DNA of 64,000 bases from Herbaspirillum sp. 3R11 (GTDB lineage Bacteria > Pseudomonadota > Gammaproteobacteria > Burkholderiales > Burkholderiaceae_D), in the NCBI RefSeq assembly GCF_004563925.1, contig NZ_SPNJ01000003.1:682001-746000 (forward strand), in the 5' to 3' direction. The notes under the pieces are model-generated. The model was not told the origin of the DNA, did not search any database, and saw only the letters and a program-made list of their open reading frames with translations. Positions 18,812 to 27,983 of the stretch are shown here, piece after piece. Each line of letters begins with the position of its first letter. The stretch's first letter is position 1. The translations under genes and the position numbers were made by a program.

Positions 18812-19126
18812 GCGTGACCTCGTTTGGCTTTGGGCTGGGACGCGGCGATGACAGATGAATTATTGTTTCCGGCTTATGGCGCCGGTTTGGAATGCTTGTC
18901 TCGCTATTGTCTTCGCAATGCCTGAAGTGTAGCGAATTTCAGCCGGGGAAAGCGAAAAGCGTGGTCAGGGCGCACTGAAAAGAATTCACGACGCGCTGTG
19001 AATAACTTTCAGGGACTCGAACCTCTTGAGGCGCGAAGAAGGCGCCGCTGGCAAGGCGCATCGACGCAGACAGTGCGCTGGCACGGCAAGGCGTTGCAAC
19101 GCAGCCAGCGGCGGCTTATTCGCGCC
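18812..19126. other. Structured intergenic stretch upstream of glcD
   Basis: The 315 bases between the LysR gene and glcD have no gene. The part nearest glcD (18812-18960) should contain the glc promoter, but I see no strong -35/-10 pair. The part nearest the LysR stop holds nested inverted repeats: GAGGCGCGAA (19028-19037) with TTCGCGCCTC (19119-19128), and inside them GCCGCTGGC (19044-19052) with GCCAGCGGC (19104-19112). The roughly 100-base fold overlaps the final LysR codon. Confidence 0.6.
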
Positions 19127-20017
19127 TCAGATGTTCTTGAAGGCGTTTTGCAGCCAGTCGATGAAAGCATCGACTTCGGGCCGGTCGCGGATCTGCTTTT
19201 CGTAGACCACGTAATAGGCGTGCGGCGGCGTGCGCAGGCGCACGTCGAAGAGTTCGACGATTTCGCCGCGTGCCAGCAGTTCTTCGGCGAAATGCTGGCG
19301 CGTGAGGCCGACGCCGTAGCCGTGGCGTACCGATTCCAGCAGCAGGCCGAGATCGTCGACGCGCAGGCCGGTCGACGGCTCCGGCCAATCCTTGAGGCCG
19401 GCCGCTTCAAACCAAGGCTGCCACGGCTCCAGCGCCGAGCGCAGCAGGATCGCGTGCTGCAGGTCTTGCGGCCCCTTGAGCGGCGGGATGGTCTTCAGGT
19501 AGGCCGGGCTGGCGACGGCGAAGGCCGGCTCTTCGAATAATTTTTCGGTGACAAAATTGGGATAGTTGCCGGCGCCGAAACGGATTTCGACATCGCTCTC
19601 CGACAGGCTCAGGTCGTACAGCGGCACCGACAGGTACATCTCGACGGTGATGTCGGGATAACGCTGCGTGAACTCGGCGATGCGCGGCACCAGCAAGTGG
19701 CGCGCGAAGGTCGGCGGCAGCATGATCTTGACCTTGGGCTGCACCGTGGCGTTGCGATGCGGCATCGGGAAATCGGTCAGCGTGCGCAGCGCGGAGCGCA
19801 CCACGTCGAGATAGCGGCGACCAAATTCGGACAGGCCGATCGAGCGACCGTCGCGAAAGAACAGGCGCTCGCCGACGAACTCTTCCAGCAAACGGATACG
19901 GTGCGACAACGCCGAGGGCGTGATGCAGAGCTCTTCCGCCGCCACGGCGAATGAATTGTGACGCGCCGCCGCTTCAAACGCGGAAAGGGCATGGACGGGA
20001 GGAAGGCGTGTTGCCAT
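19127..20017 (-). CDS. LysR family regulator, GcvA type
   Basis: A 296-residue LysR protein opening with RLPPVHALSAFEAAARHNSF and CITPSALSHRIRLLEE, the winged helix-turn-helix sequence typical of the GcvA/AmpR subgroup. The effector domain covers about 92-290. GcvA-type regulators often control glycine, beta-lactamase or small-acid metabolism. It lies between two flavin-dependent hydroxyacid oxidase loci, glcDEF downstream and a D-lactate-type oxidase upstream, all on the same strand. Control of one or both is a reasonable guess. Confidence 0.92.
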   Translation of the reverse strand: MATRLPPVHALSAFEAAARHNSFAVAAEELCITPSALSHRIRLLEEFVGERLFFRDGRSIGLSEFGRRYLDVVRSALRTLTDFPMPHRNATVQPKVKIMLPPTFARHLLVPRIAEFTQRYPDITVEMYLSVPLYDLSLSESDVEIRFGAGNYPNFVTEKLFEEPAFAVASPAYLKTIPPLKGPQDLQHAILLRSALEPWQPWFEAAGLKDWPEPSTGLRVDDLGLLLESVRHGYGVGLTRQHFAEELLARGEIVELFDVRLRTPPHAYYVVYEKQIRDRPEVDAFIDWLQNAFKNI

Positions 20018-20042
20018 GTCTTGTTCTACCTGCTGTTGTTGC

Positions 20043-20068
20043 GGGACGGCCGTTGCACGGCGCGTCCC
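20043..20068 (-). other. Hairpin between the FAD-linked oxidase and LysR genes
   Basis: GGGACG-GCCGT pairs with ACGGC-(G)-CGTCCC, 11 base pairs with one bulged G and a 3-base loop. It lies in the 87 bases between the two genes and has no T run. It may act as a weak terminator or as an mRNA 3' stabiliser. Confidence 0.55.
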
Positions 20069-20104
20069 GGGGTGCTGCTTGCTATTGGATGCGGAATCAG
20101 ATGA

Positions 20105-21514
20105 TTACCAGCGTACGATCTTGCCCGGATTCATGATGTTCTTCGGATCGAGCGCATGTTTGATCGCGCGCATCACGTCAATGGCGCCGGCGCCGTGTTC
20201 CTGCACCAGGAAATCCATCTTGTGCAAACCGACACCGTGCTCGCCGGTGCAGGTGCCGTCCATTTCGAGGGCGCGCGTGACCATGCGTTCGTTGACCCCT
20301 TCGGCGCGGGCGATGTCGGCCGGATCGTTGGGATCGACCATCATCTGCACGTGAAAATTGCCGTCGCCGACGTGGCCGATGATGGCGTGGATCAGTCCCT
20401 GCGATTCGCAATCGGCCTTGGTCTCCAGCACGCATTCGGCCAGGCGCGAAATCGGCACGCAGCAATCGGTGGAAATCGCGCGTCCACCCGGGCGCATCTG
20501 CAGCAGTGCGAAATAGGCGTTGTGACGCGCGGTCCACAAACGCGTGCGGTCTTCAGGACGCGTGGCCCATTCGAAGCCCAGCGCGTTGTTGTCGTTGGCC
20601 AGTTCCTGCACGACCTCGGCTTGTTCCTTGACGCCGTTTTCGCTGCCGTGGAATTCAAACAGCAACAAGGGATTTTCGGGCAGTGTCATCTTGTCGTGGG
20701 CGTTGATCGCCTTGACGCCGTTTTCGTCGAGCAGCTCGACGCGCGCCAGCGGCACGCCGACCTGGATCGCCTGGATCACGGTGTTGACCGCATCGGCCAC
20801 GCTCGGAAAAGAACAGATCGCGGCGGACACGGCTTCCGGTTGCGGGTACAGGCGCACGGTGACCTCGGTGATGATGCCCAGCGTGCCTTCGCTGCCGACG
20901 TAGACGCGGGTGAGGTCGTAACCTGCCGAGGACTTCTTGGCGCGGGTGCCGGTCTTGATGATGTTGCCGTCGGCGGTGACCACGGTCAGCGCCAGGGTGT
21001 TTTCGCGCATGGTGCCGTAACGCACGGCGTTGGTGCCGGACGCACGCGTCGATGCCATGCCGCCGATGGAGGCGTCGGCGCCCGGATCGATCGGGAAGAA
21101 CAGGCCGCTGTCCTTGATTTCCAGATTGAGCTGCTTGCGCGTGACGCCGGCCTGCACGGTGGCGGTGAGGTCTTCGCCGTTGACCGCCAGCACCTGGCTC
21201 ATCTGCGACAGGTCAATCGTGATGCCGCCTTGCAGCGCCAGCACGTGGCCTTCCAGCGAAGTACCGGTGCCGTAGGGAATGACGGGAATGCGATGTTCGC
21301 TGCAGGCCTTGATGATGGCGGCGACTTCTTCCGTGGTGTGGGCGAACGCCACGGCGTCGGGCAGCATCGGATCGTAGGACGACTCATCGCGGCCGTGATG
21401 CTCGCGCATCGCCTGCGTGGTCGAAAAGCGATTGCCAAGGAGTGTCTGCAAGCTTGTGAGCAACGCTTCGGGAACGGGCTTGCGCAGTTTCTGCGCATCA
21501 ACGATATGGTTCAT
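20105..21514 (-). CDS. FAD-linked 2-hydroxyacid oxidase, D-lactate dehydrogenase (cytochrome) type
   Basis: This 469-residue flavoprotein has the FAD loop PYGTGTSLEGH near 80, a second motif PGADASIGGMASTRASGTNAV (shortened here to its key Gly/Thr residues), VGSEGTLGIITEVTV near 210, HVGDGNFH near 365 and GEHGVGLHK in the C-terminus. Unlike GlcD it resembles the D-lactate dehydrogenases of the DLD/LDHD class, which donate electrons to cytochrome c or quinone. I start at MNHIVDAQKL, where similarity begins and a purine-rich site precedes. A TTGTC-T-GACAA operator lies about 145 bases upstream. D-2-hydroxyacids are the likely substrates. Confidence 0.9.
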   Translation of the reverse strand: MNHIVDAQKLRKPVPEALLTSLQTLLGNRFSTTQAMREHHGRDESSYDPMLPDAVAFAHTTEEVAAIIKACSEHRIPVIPYGTGTSLEGHVLALQGGITIDLSQMSQVLAVNGEDLTATVQAGVTRKQLNLEIKDSGLFFPIDPGADASIGGMASTRASGTNAVRYGTMRENTLALTVVTADGNIIKTGTRAKKSSAGYDLTRVYVGSEGTLGIITEVTVRLYPQPEAVSAAICSFPSVADAVNTVIQAIQVGVPLARVELLDENGVKAINAHDKMTLPENPLLLFEFHGSENGVKEQAEVVQELANDNNALGFEWATRPEDRTRLWTARHNAYFALLQMRPGGRAISTDCCVPISRLAECVLETKADCESQGLIHAIIGHVGDGNFHVQMMVDPNDPADIARAEGVNERMVTRALEMDGTCTGEHGVGLHKMDFLVQEHGAGAIDVMRAIKHALDPKNIMNPGKIVRW

Positions 21515-21658
21515 TGTCTGTCTCTCTGTCTGTTGGAATAGTGACGCCAGGGAATATTCCTGCATGCCGGAAAAACACGGAAACTGCCATGCAGCGGCCT
21601 GCCCTGTCGTCAAAACCTCTGTGGGATTTTACTCTCTTGCCGCAGACATATTTTATAT

Positions 21659-21669
21659 TTGTCTGACAA
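21659..21669. promoter_or_regulatory. Candidate FadR/GntR-family operator
   Basis: TTGTCTGACAA is a perfect inverted repeat around one base and fits TNGTNNNACNA, the consensus of FCD-type GntR regulators such as LldR, GlcC and PdhR. An outer CAGACA...TGTCTG pair (about 21643-21665) overlaps it. It lies between the divergent 2-hydroxyacid oxidase and cobalamin adenosyltransferase genes; lactate-type oxidases are classic targets of this regulator family. Confidence 0.5.
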
Positions 21670-21756
21670 CTTCAGCTCTGGGCGCCGATTTTTTAGCTAT
21701 GCTTGGCTTTTGATTTGCAGCGAACAACGAATAGAGAACAGGGAACAGGGAACAAC

Positions 21757-22332
21757 ATGGGCAATCGACTTTCCAAAATCGCAACCCGCACCGGCGACGA
21801 CGGCAGCACCGGACTCGGCGACGGCAGCCGCATCGCCAAGGACGCGCCGCGCATTCACGCACTGGGCGAAGTCGACGAACTCAATTCGCAGCTCGGCCTG
21901 CTGCTGTGCGAAGACCTGCCGGCCGGCGTGCGCGAGGAATTGCTGGCGATCCAGCATGACCTGTTCGACCTGGGCGGCGAGCTGTGCATTCCCGGTTACA
22001 GCGTGATCGCCGATGCGCAGGTGGCGCAGTTGGACGCGCTGCTGGAAAAGCACAACGCCGATTTGCCCCCGCTCAAGGAATTCATCCTGCCCGGCGGCTC
22101 GCGCGCGGCAGCGCAGATGCATGTCTGCCGCACCGTCTGCCGCCGCGCCGAACGCGCCGTGGTGACATTGGCGCAATCAGAAGACGCCGCGGTCAATCCG
22201 CAGCCGCGCCAATACCTGAACCGGCTGTCGGACCTGTGCTTCGTGCTGGCGCGCGTGCTCAATCGGCATGCCGGCGGCGGCGATGTGCTGTGGCACAAGG
22301 ACAGGAATAAAGATCAGAACAAGGAAACCTGA
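21757..22332 (+). CDS. Cob(I)alamin adenosyltransferase, PduO type
   Basis: The 191-residue protein transfers adenosyl from ATP to cob(I)alamin, making coenzyme B12. The ATP-binding N-terminus reads KIATRTGDDGSTGLGDG (about 6-22). VDELNSQLG, HDLFDLGGEL and RRAERAVV follow, all typical of the PduO/MMAB helical-bundle family. AGGGAAC precedes the ATG at 21757; upstream codons come from a repeated ACAGGGA stretch and lack family similarity. It stands alone with a shared bidirectional terminator to dxs. It probably serves B12-dependent enzymes elsewhere in the genome. Confidence 0.95.
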   Translation: MGNRLSKIATRTGDDGSTGLGDGSRIAKDAPRIHALGEVDELNSQLGLLLCEDLPAGVREELLAIQHDLFDLGGELCIPGYSVIADAQVAQLDALLEKHNADLPPLKEFILPGGSRAAAQMHVCRTVCRRAERAVVTLAQSEDAAVNPQPRQYLNRLSDLCFVLARVLNRHAGGGDVLWHKDRNKDQNKET

Positions 22333-22335
22333 AGA

Positions 22336-22368
22336 CAATAAAAAAGCGGCCTGAGCCGCTTTTTTATT
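22336..22368. terminator. Bidirectional intrinsic terminator
   Basis: AGCGGC and GCCGCT pair around CTGA, flanked by an A run on the left and a T run on the right. It ends the adenosyltransferase gene from the left and the dxs operon from the right. Confidence 0.88.
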
Positions 22369-22389
22369 GTCGTCGTCATTACGTTAAGT

Positions 22390-24252
22390 TCAGCCGTTGT
22401 TGACCACCAGACGCGGCTGGTCCTTGCCGAAGCGTTGCACGATGGAGGCCGCGATGCCGTCGCTGTCGAGGCCGCATTTGGCCAGCAACTGACCGGCGTC
22501 GCCATGGTCGATGAAACGGTCCGGCAAACCCAGGTGCAAGATAGGTTTGACGATGCCGGCTTCGGCCAGCGCTTCGGATACCGCAGCGCCGGCGCCACCC
22601 ATGATGCAGCCTTCTTCCACGGTTACCAGCGCGTCATGGCTGGCGGCAAGTTGCTTGACCAGTTCGACGTCGAGCGGCTTGATGAAACGCATGTTGGCGA
22701 CCGTAGCGTTGAGCTTGTCGCCCGCCGCCAGCGCCGGCGCCACCATGGTGCCGAACGCCAGGATCGCGATGCCCTTGCCTTCGCGGCGCACTTCGCCCTT
22801 GCCCAGCGGGATCGTGCTCAAGGTCTTTTCCACCGCCACGCCGCTGCCGGAACCGCGCGGGTAACGCACCGATGCCGGGCCTTTGTAGGCGAAGGCGGTC
22901 GACAGCATCTGGCGGCATTCGTTTTCATCCGAGGCGGCCATGACGACCATGTTCGGAATACAGCGCAGGAAGGCCAGATCGTAATTGCCCGCATGCGTGG
23001 CGCCATCGGCGCCGACCAGTCCGGCGCGATCGAGCGCGAACGTCACATCGAGGTTTTGCAAGGCGACATCGTGGATCAACTGATCGTAGGCGCGTTGCAT
23101 GAAGGTCGAGTAAATCGCCACGACCGGCTTCAGTCCTTCGCAGGCCATGCCGGCGGCGAAGGTGACGGCGTGCTGCTCGGCGATGCCGACGTCGTAGTAA
23201 CGATCGGGGAATTTCTGCTCGAACTTGACCATGCCCGAACCTTCGCGCATGGCGGGCGTGATGCCGACCAGGGTCTTGTCTTGCGCAGCCATGTCGCACA
23301 GCCATTCGCCGAAGACTTGCGTGTACGTCTGCTTGCTGGCGGCGGCCGGCTTGATGCCTTCGGCCGGATTGAACTTGCCGGGACCGTGGTACAGCACCGG
23401 ATCGGCTTCGGCCAGCTTGTAGCCCTGGCCTTTCTTGGTGACCACGTGGAGGAACTGCGGTCCCTTGAGGTTCTTCAGGTTTTGCAGTGTAGGGATCAGC
23501 GAATCGAGGTCGTGACCGTCGATCGGGCCGATGTAGTTGAAGCCGAATTCTTCGAACATGGTGGCCGGCACGATCATGCCCTTGGCATGTTCTTCGAAGC
23601 GCTTGGCCAGTTCCAGCATCGGTCCCGGCAGCATCGACTTGCCGACGTTCTTGGCCTTGGCGTAGAACTGCCCGGACATCAGGCGCGCCAGGTAACGATT
23701 GAGTGCACCGACAGGCGGCGAAATCGACATGTCGTTGTCGTTGAGGATCACCAGCAGATTGACGTCTTCACTGATGCCGGCGTTGTTCATCGCTTCGAAA
23801 GCCATGCCGGCGGTCATTGCACCGTCGCCGATGACGGCGATCGCGTGACGATCTTCGCCCTTGGTCTTGGCGGCCAGCGCCATACCGAGCGCAGCGGAAA
23901 TCGAGGTCGACGAATGCGCGGTGCCGAAGGTGTCGTACTGGCTTTCAGCGCGGCGCGGGAAGCCGGAAATGCCGTCGAGCTGGCGCAGCGTCGACATCTG
24001 GTCGCGCCGGCCGGTGAGGATCTTGTGCGGATAAGTCTGGTGGCCGACGTCCCAGACGATGCGGTCTTCCGGCGTGTTGAAGACGTAATGCAGCGCGATG
24101 GTCAGTTCGACCGTGCCGAGATTGGACGAAAGATGCCCGCCGGTCTTCGATACCGAATCGAGGATGAAGGCGCGCAACTCGTCGGCCAGTGGCTTCAACT
24201 GAGTGCGCGGGAGTTGCCGCAAATCGGCGGGGCTGTTTATCGTAGTAAGCAT
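22390..24252 (-). CDS. dxs: 1-Deoxy-D-xylulose-5-phosphate synthase
   Basis: This thiamine-diphosphate enzyme condenses pyruvate with glyceraldehyde 3-phosphate, the entry step of the MEP isoprenoid pathway. The 620-residue protein shows the N-terminal [12 protein letters not shown] and [16 protein letters not shown], the ThDP/metal motif [16 protein letters not shown] near 150, and [15 protein letters not shown] in the transketolase-like middle domain. The ATG at 24250-24252 has no clear ribosome site; a GTG five codons upstream is an alternative. It is the last gene after xseB and ispA, a common proteobacterial order that supplies quinones and carotenoid or bactoprenol precursors. Confidence 0.97.
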   Translation of the reverse strand: MLTTINSPADLRQLPRTQLKPLADELRAFILDSVSKTGGHLSSNLGTVELTIALHYVFNTPEDRIVWDVGHQTYPHKILTGRRDQMSTLRQLDGISGFPRRAESQYDTFGTAHSSTSISAALGMALAAKTKGEDRHAIAVIGDGAMTAGMAFEAMNNAGISEDVNLLVILNDNDMSISPPVGALNRYLARLMSGQFYAKAKNVGKSMLPGPMLELAKRFEEHAKGMIVPATMFEEFGFNYIGPIDGHDLDSLIPTLQNLKNLKGPQFLHVVTKKGQGYKLAEADPVLYHGPGKFNPAEGIKPAAASKQTYTQVFGEWLCDMAAQDKTLVGITPAMREGSGMVKFEQKFPDRYYDVGIAEQHAVTFAAGMACEGLKPVVAIYSTFMQRAYDQLIHDVALQNLDVTFALDRAGLVGADGATHAGNYDLAFLRCIPNMVVMAASDENECRQMLSTAFAYKGPASVRYPRGSGSGVAVEKTLSTIPLGKGEVRREGKGIAILAFGTMVAPALAAGDKLNATVANMRFIKPLDVELVKQLAASHDALVTVEEGCIMGGAGAAVSEALAEAGIVKPILHLGLPDRFIDHGDAGQLLAKCGLDSDGIAASIVQRFGKDQPRLVVNNG

Positions 24253-24314
24253 GCTGGGTCTTGTCACCGTTAATTGGTTTTCTGCGAGCGTGCGGAAAAT
24301 ACCGCCGCAATCGC

Positions 24315-25238
24315 TTATGCCTTGCGTTGCACGATCAGGTCGGCCAGTTCATGCAGGCGCCGGGCCCTGTCGCCAAACTGTTCCAGCGCCTTGTGGGCGT
24401 CGTTGCGCAGCTTTTCGGCCAGCGCCTGCGATTCGCTCAGGCCGAGGATGGAGACGTAAGTCGGTTTGTTGTCGGCGGCGTCCTTGCCGGCGGTCTTGCC
24501 GAGCGTGGCGGAATCCGCCGTCGCATCGAGAATGTCGTCGACCACCTGGAACGCCAGGCTGATCGGGCACGAATACGCTTCCAGCGCAGCCTGTTCAGCC
24601 ACCGTCAGGTTCTTGCCGCTGCAGGCGCCAAGCAAAATGGCGGCACGCAGCAGCGCTCCTGTTTTGAGCCTGTGCATCTGTTCCAGTTCCGCCAGCGACA
24701 AAGTCATGCCGACGCTGGCCAGATCGATGGCCTGGCCGCCGCACATGCCGGTCGAGCCGGCCGCCTGCGCCAGCAGGTTCAGCATCTTCAGCTGGCGCGC
24801 GGCGTACTGTTCTTCAACGTTGTCGGACAGCACGGCGAACGCCTGCGCCTGCAACGCGTCGCCCACCAGCAAGGCGGTCGGCTCGTCGTACTTGACGTGC
24901 ACGGTCGGCTTGCCGCGGCGCAAGGCATCGTCGTCCATGCACGGCATGTCATCGTGCACCAGCGAATAGACGTGGATCATTTCGACGGCGGCGGCGGCGC
25001 GATCCAGCAATTGCGCCGGCGCATCGAACAGCTCGCCGGCCGCGTACACCAGCAAGGGCCGCACGCGCTTGCCACCGTCCAGCGCGGTGTAGCGCATGGC
25101 CTGGTGCAGGCGCGCAGGGATTTCGGTAACCGCCGGCAGATACGCGTCGAGCGTGCCTTCCATGCCGGCCTGGACCTGTTGCATCCAGTCAATGAACGAG
25201 GCGTCGGCGTTGTTGTCTGTGTCGATCCGCGCGTTCAT
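24315..25238 (-). CDS. ispA: Farnesyl diphosphate synthase (geranyltranstransferase)
   Basis: The enzyme extends dimethylallyl diphosphate with two isopentenyl diphosphates to C15 farnesyl diphosphate. The 307 residues contain the first aspartate-rich motif DDMPCMDDD (about 99-107), a GGKRVRP motif near 56-62 and the second aspartate motif in FQVVDDILD (about 230). The spacing before the first motif fits bacterial farnesyl synthases. Its start overlaps the xseB stop by four bases and dxs follows. Confidence 0.96.
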   Translation of the reverse strand: MNARIDTDNNADASFIDWMQQVQAGMEGTLDAYLPAVTEIPARLHQAMRYTALDGGKRVRPLLVYAAGELFDAPAQLLDRAAAAVEMIHVYSLVHDDMPCMDDDALRRGKPTVHVKYDEPTALLVGDALQAQAFAVLSDNVEEQYAARQLKMLNLLAQAAGSTGMCGGQAIDLASVGMTLSLAELEQMHRLKTGALLRAAILLGACSGKNLTVAEQAALEAYSCPISLAFQVVDDILDATADSATLGKTAGKDAADNKPTYVSILGLSESQALAEKLRNDAHKALEQFGDRARRLHELADLIVQRKA

Positions 25239-25498
25239 TCCTCGTCCTCTTCGGACTCACCGGCGCCGGTGCCGGCCAGTGGCTTGAGCATGTCGCCTTC
25301 AAGCACCTTGACCTGGCTGTCGACCTTGTCGAGTTGCACCGAGCAGAACTTGACCAGTTCAGCGCCGCGCTTGTAGGCGGCGACAGAGGCTTCCAGCGGG
25401 AGTTCGCCGGCTTCCATCTGGATGACCAGTTGTTCGAGCTCTTCCATGGCCTCTTCGAACGAGGCGGGCTGGCTGGCTTTGACGGGATTCTTTGGCAT
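25235..25498 (-). CDS. xseB: Exodeoxyribonuclease VII small subunit
   Basis: An 87-residue protein with the XseB helical hairpin: SFEEAMEELEQLVIQMEAGELPLEASVAAYKRG (in parts) and a coiled second helix. It binds several to one XseA to form exonuclease VII, which degrades single-stranded DNA. xseA is not in the window. The acidic tail ends EEDEE. It overlaps ispA by four bases, so the xseB-ispA-dxs set is translationally coupled. Confidence 0.95.
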   Translation of the reverse strand: MPKNPVKASQPASFEEAMEELEQLVIQMEAGELPLEASVAAYKRGAELVKFCSVQLDKVDSQVKVLEGDMLKPLAGTGAGESEEDEE

Positions 25499-25721
25499 AG
25501 TGGCTGATTTCAGATATAGCCCGTCATTTTAGTGCAATCCGCCACAGATAGGCGGCCGAGCGCGTATTTTCAGGCGATTCAACCGCGCAATCCGCCCTGA
25601 ATAACGGGATTTATGGCATAATCCGCAGTTCTGTCCAAAATTTCCTCTTCATATTATTTGAACCCAGGTTTTTGCGGATTCTTTCTCTCTTAGGTTGGTG
25701 CAAATTAATTTGGGGGCGGAG

Positions 25722-26852
25722 ATGTCCGATCTTGCTACTTTTGCCAAACTGGCGCGCTCAAACGCGCAACTACCAGTTGACGTCTATTTTGACGATGCGC
25801 TTTTCAAGCGCGAAATTCACCAGTTATTTCAACAGGGGCCTCGTTACGCCGGCCATGAACTGATGGTGCCCAATGTCGGCGACTACGCGACGCTGCCATG
25901 GGAAAACGAAGGTCGCATGCTGGTGCGCAACGCGCAGGGCATCGAACTGATGTCCAACGTCTGCCGTCATCGCCAGGCCAAGATGCTCGACGGCCGCGGC
26001 AACGCGCGCAATATCGTCTGCCCGTTGCATCGCTGGACCTACGATCTCAAGGGCGACCTGATCGGCGCGCCGCATTTCGGCGAGACGCCGTGCCTGAACC
26101 TGTCCAAGACACCTTTGCAAAACTGGAACGGCCTGCTGTTCGAGAACAACGGCAAGGACGGCAACGACGTCGCTGCGCAATTGAAGCAGCTGGGCGTGAC
26201 GCGCGACCTGGATTTTTCCGGCTACCTGTTCGATCACGTCGAAGTGCACGAGTGCGACTACAACTGGAAGACCTTCATCGAGGTCTATCTGGAGGACTAT
26301 CACGTCGAGCCCTTCCATCCGGGCCTGGGCAGCTTCGTCAGCTGCGACGACCTGAAATGGGAATTCGGCAAGAACTACAGCGTGCAGACCGTGGGCGTCA
26401 ATCACGGCCTGGCCAAATCGGGTTCGCCGACTTACAAGAAATGGCAGGAGCAGGTGCTGCGCTTCGGCAACGGCCAGCCGCCGAAGTACGGCGCGATCTG
26501 GCTGACGCTGTATCCCAACATCATGGTCGAGTGGTATCCGCACGTGCTGGTGGTGTCGACGCTGTGGCCCAACGGTCCGCAAAAGACCACCAACGTGGTC
26601 GAGTTCTACTACCCTGAAGAAATCGCCCTGTTCGAACGCGAGATGGTCGAGGCCGAACGCGCCGCGTACATGGAGACCTGCATCGAGGATGACGAGATCG
26701 CCCTGCGCATGGATGCCGGGCGGCGTATACTCATGGATCGCGGCACCAGCGAAGTCGGTCCGTACCAGTCGCCGATGGAAGACGGCATGCAGCACTTCCA
26801 TGAATGGTACCGGTCGCAGATTGCGGTGCAGGAAAACGGAATTTCAGTCTGA
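25722..26852 (+). CDS. Rieske aromatic-ring-hydroxylating oxygenase alpha-subunit-like protein
   Basis: The 376-residue protein has the Rieske 2Fe-2S motif CRHRQ...CPLHRWTYD at about 82-108. A non-heme iron site follows in NWKTFIEVYLEDYHVEPFHPG (first part about 195-215), with two histidines and an upstream acidic bridge. This fits the alpha subunit of ring-hydroxylating oxygenases. No beta subunit, ferredoxin or reductase is near. Similar lone proteins are widespread in Burkholderiales and their substrates are mostly unknown. I start at MSDLATF rather than an upstream TTG/GTG. The stop codon lies at the joint of a perfect 12-base tandem duplication. Confidence 0.88.
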   Translation: MSDLATFAKLARSNAQLPVDVYFDDALFKREIHQLFQQGPRYAGHELMVPNVGDYATLPWENEGRMLVRNAQGIELMSNVCRHRQAKMLDGRGNARNIVCPLHRWTYDLKGDLIGAPHFGETPCLNLSKTPLQNWNGLLFENNGKDGNDVAAQLKQLGVTRDLDFSGYLFDHVEVHECDYNWKTFIEVYLEDYHVEPFHPGLGSFVSCDDLKWEFGKNYSVQTVGVNHGLAKSGSPTYKKWQEQVLRFGNGQPPKYGAIWLTLYPNIMVEWYPHVLVVSTLWPNGPQKTTNVVEFYYPEEIALFEREMVEAERAAYMETCIEDDEIALRMDAGRRILMDRGTSEVGPYQSPMEDGMQHFHEWYRSQIAVQENGISV

Positions 26853-26862
26853 ATTTCAGTCT
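26839..26862. repeat. 12-base tandem duplication across the Rieske gene stop
   Basis: GAATTTCAGTCT occurs twice in direct succession (26839-26850, 26851-26862). The TGA stop is formed at the joint. It looks like a recent slippage or copying event that set the present C-terminus. Confidence 0.9.
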
Positions 26863-27045
26863 CTTCTTTTTTGAGGAAAGCATGCAGAAAGCGCCGATGA
26901 TGCGATGCTCACGATGTAGTCCGACAGCATCTGCAACGCCAGACCAATTCTGCAGCACCTCCGATTAACGTACGATCCGAAGGCAGCGCCGGCTCCAGCT
27001 CGCGCTGCCTGTTTTTTTGCCCTCGCTTTCGAATAGAGTATCGCC

Positions 27046-27969
27046 ATGCAATCCCTCTGGATGCTTGTTGCCTCCTTCCTGTTTTCCATCATGGGCGTGT
27101 GCGTCAAGCTGTCGTCCGACTACTATTCCACCGCTGAAGTGGTGCTGTGCCGCGGGATAGTCGGCGTCATCTTCATCTATGGTCTGATCAAGATCCGCGG
27201 CGGCACGCTCAGGACGCCCTACCCGCGCGACCACATCATTCGCGGCGGCGTCGGCGTGATTTCGCTGTGGCTGTGGTTCTATTCGTTCGGCCTGCTGCCG
27301 GTAGCGACCGCCACCACGCTCAACTACATGTCGTCGATCTGGATCGCCGCGATGCTGTTCGGCGTCGCCTGGTGGCAGGGCAAGAAGCGTTTTGAATGGG
27401 GCCTGGCCGGCACGGTGCTGCTGAGCTTCGTCGGCGTGGCGATGCTGCTGCGGCCGTCGATCGACTCCGACCAGTTGGTGGGCGGGCTGATCGCGTTGTT
27501 TTCCGGCGTGCTGTCGGCGCTGGTCTACCTGCAGGTGCGCAAGCTCGGCCTGCTGGGCGAGCCGGAGTACCGCGTGGTGTTCTACTTCTCCTTCACAGGC
27601 TTGCTGGCAGGCCTGGTCGGCAGCGTGGTGATCGGCCGTATCCCGTTCTGGCACGCACATTCGGCCAAGGGCCTGGCGCTGCTCGTCACCATTGGCCTGA
27701 CCGCGACGCTGGCGCAGATCGCCATGACGCGCGCCTACCGGCTCGGCAATACGCTGGTCACGGCCAACCTGCAATACACCGGCATCGTGTTCGCCAGCCT
27801 GTGGGGCCTGTTCATCTGGAACGACGCGCCGGGCTGGATGGGCTGGGCCGGCATCGGCATCATTCTGATGAGCGGTGTAGTCTCGACGTTTTACAATCAG
27901 CGTTCCCAGCAACAATCCCGACAATCGAGCAATCTGCCGGCGAGCGATCCGATCGCCACCGAAGTTTAG
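27046..27969 (+). CDS. EamA/DMT-family transporter
   Basis: The 307-residue membrane protein has about ten hydrophobic helices in two EamA repeats, the first from MQSLWMLVASFLFSIMGVCV. Family members export or import amino acids, nucleotides or other small metabolites and cannot be assigned by sequence alone. The long polar C-terminal tail (QQQSRQSSN) lies in the cytoplasm by prediction. A sulfurtransferase gene follows after 14 bases with GAGGAA between them, suggesting an operon. A link to a sulfur compound is possible but unproven. Confidence 0.9.
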   Translation: MQSLWMLVASFLFSIMGVCVKLSSDYYSTAEVVLCRGIVGVIFIYGLIKIRGGTLRTPYPRDHIIRGGVGVISLWLWFYSFGLLPVATATTLNYMSSIWIAAMLFGVAWWQGKKRFEWGLAGTVLLSFVGVAMLLRPSIDSDQLVGGLIALFSGVLSALVYLQVRKLGLLGEPEYRVVFYFSFTGLLAGLVGSVVIGRIPFWHAHSAKGLALLVTIGLTATLAQIAMTRAYRLGNTLVTANLQYTGIVFASLWGLFIWNDAPGWMGWAGIGIILMSGVVSTFYNQRSQQQSRQSSNLPASDPIATEV

Positions 27970-27983
27970 GAAGAGGAATAACC

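Noticed and set aside
19008-19025. GGTTCGAGTCCC on the minus strand, resembling a tRNA T-arm
   Set aside because: The five-base stems on either side of the loop do not pair and no acceptor, anticodon or D-arm fits, so it is not a tRNA; a degraded remnant cannot be shown.
22435-24273. A 612-codon open frame antisense to dxs
   Set aside because: It mirrors the full dxs gene and shows the composition of an antisense shadow; dxs is certain on the other strand.
26856-27107. An 83-codon minus-strand frame upstream of the EamA gene
   Set aside because: It overlaps the start of a clear transporter gene and has no supportive ribosome site or similarity.
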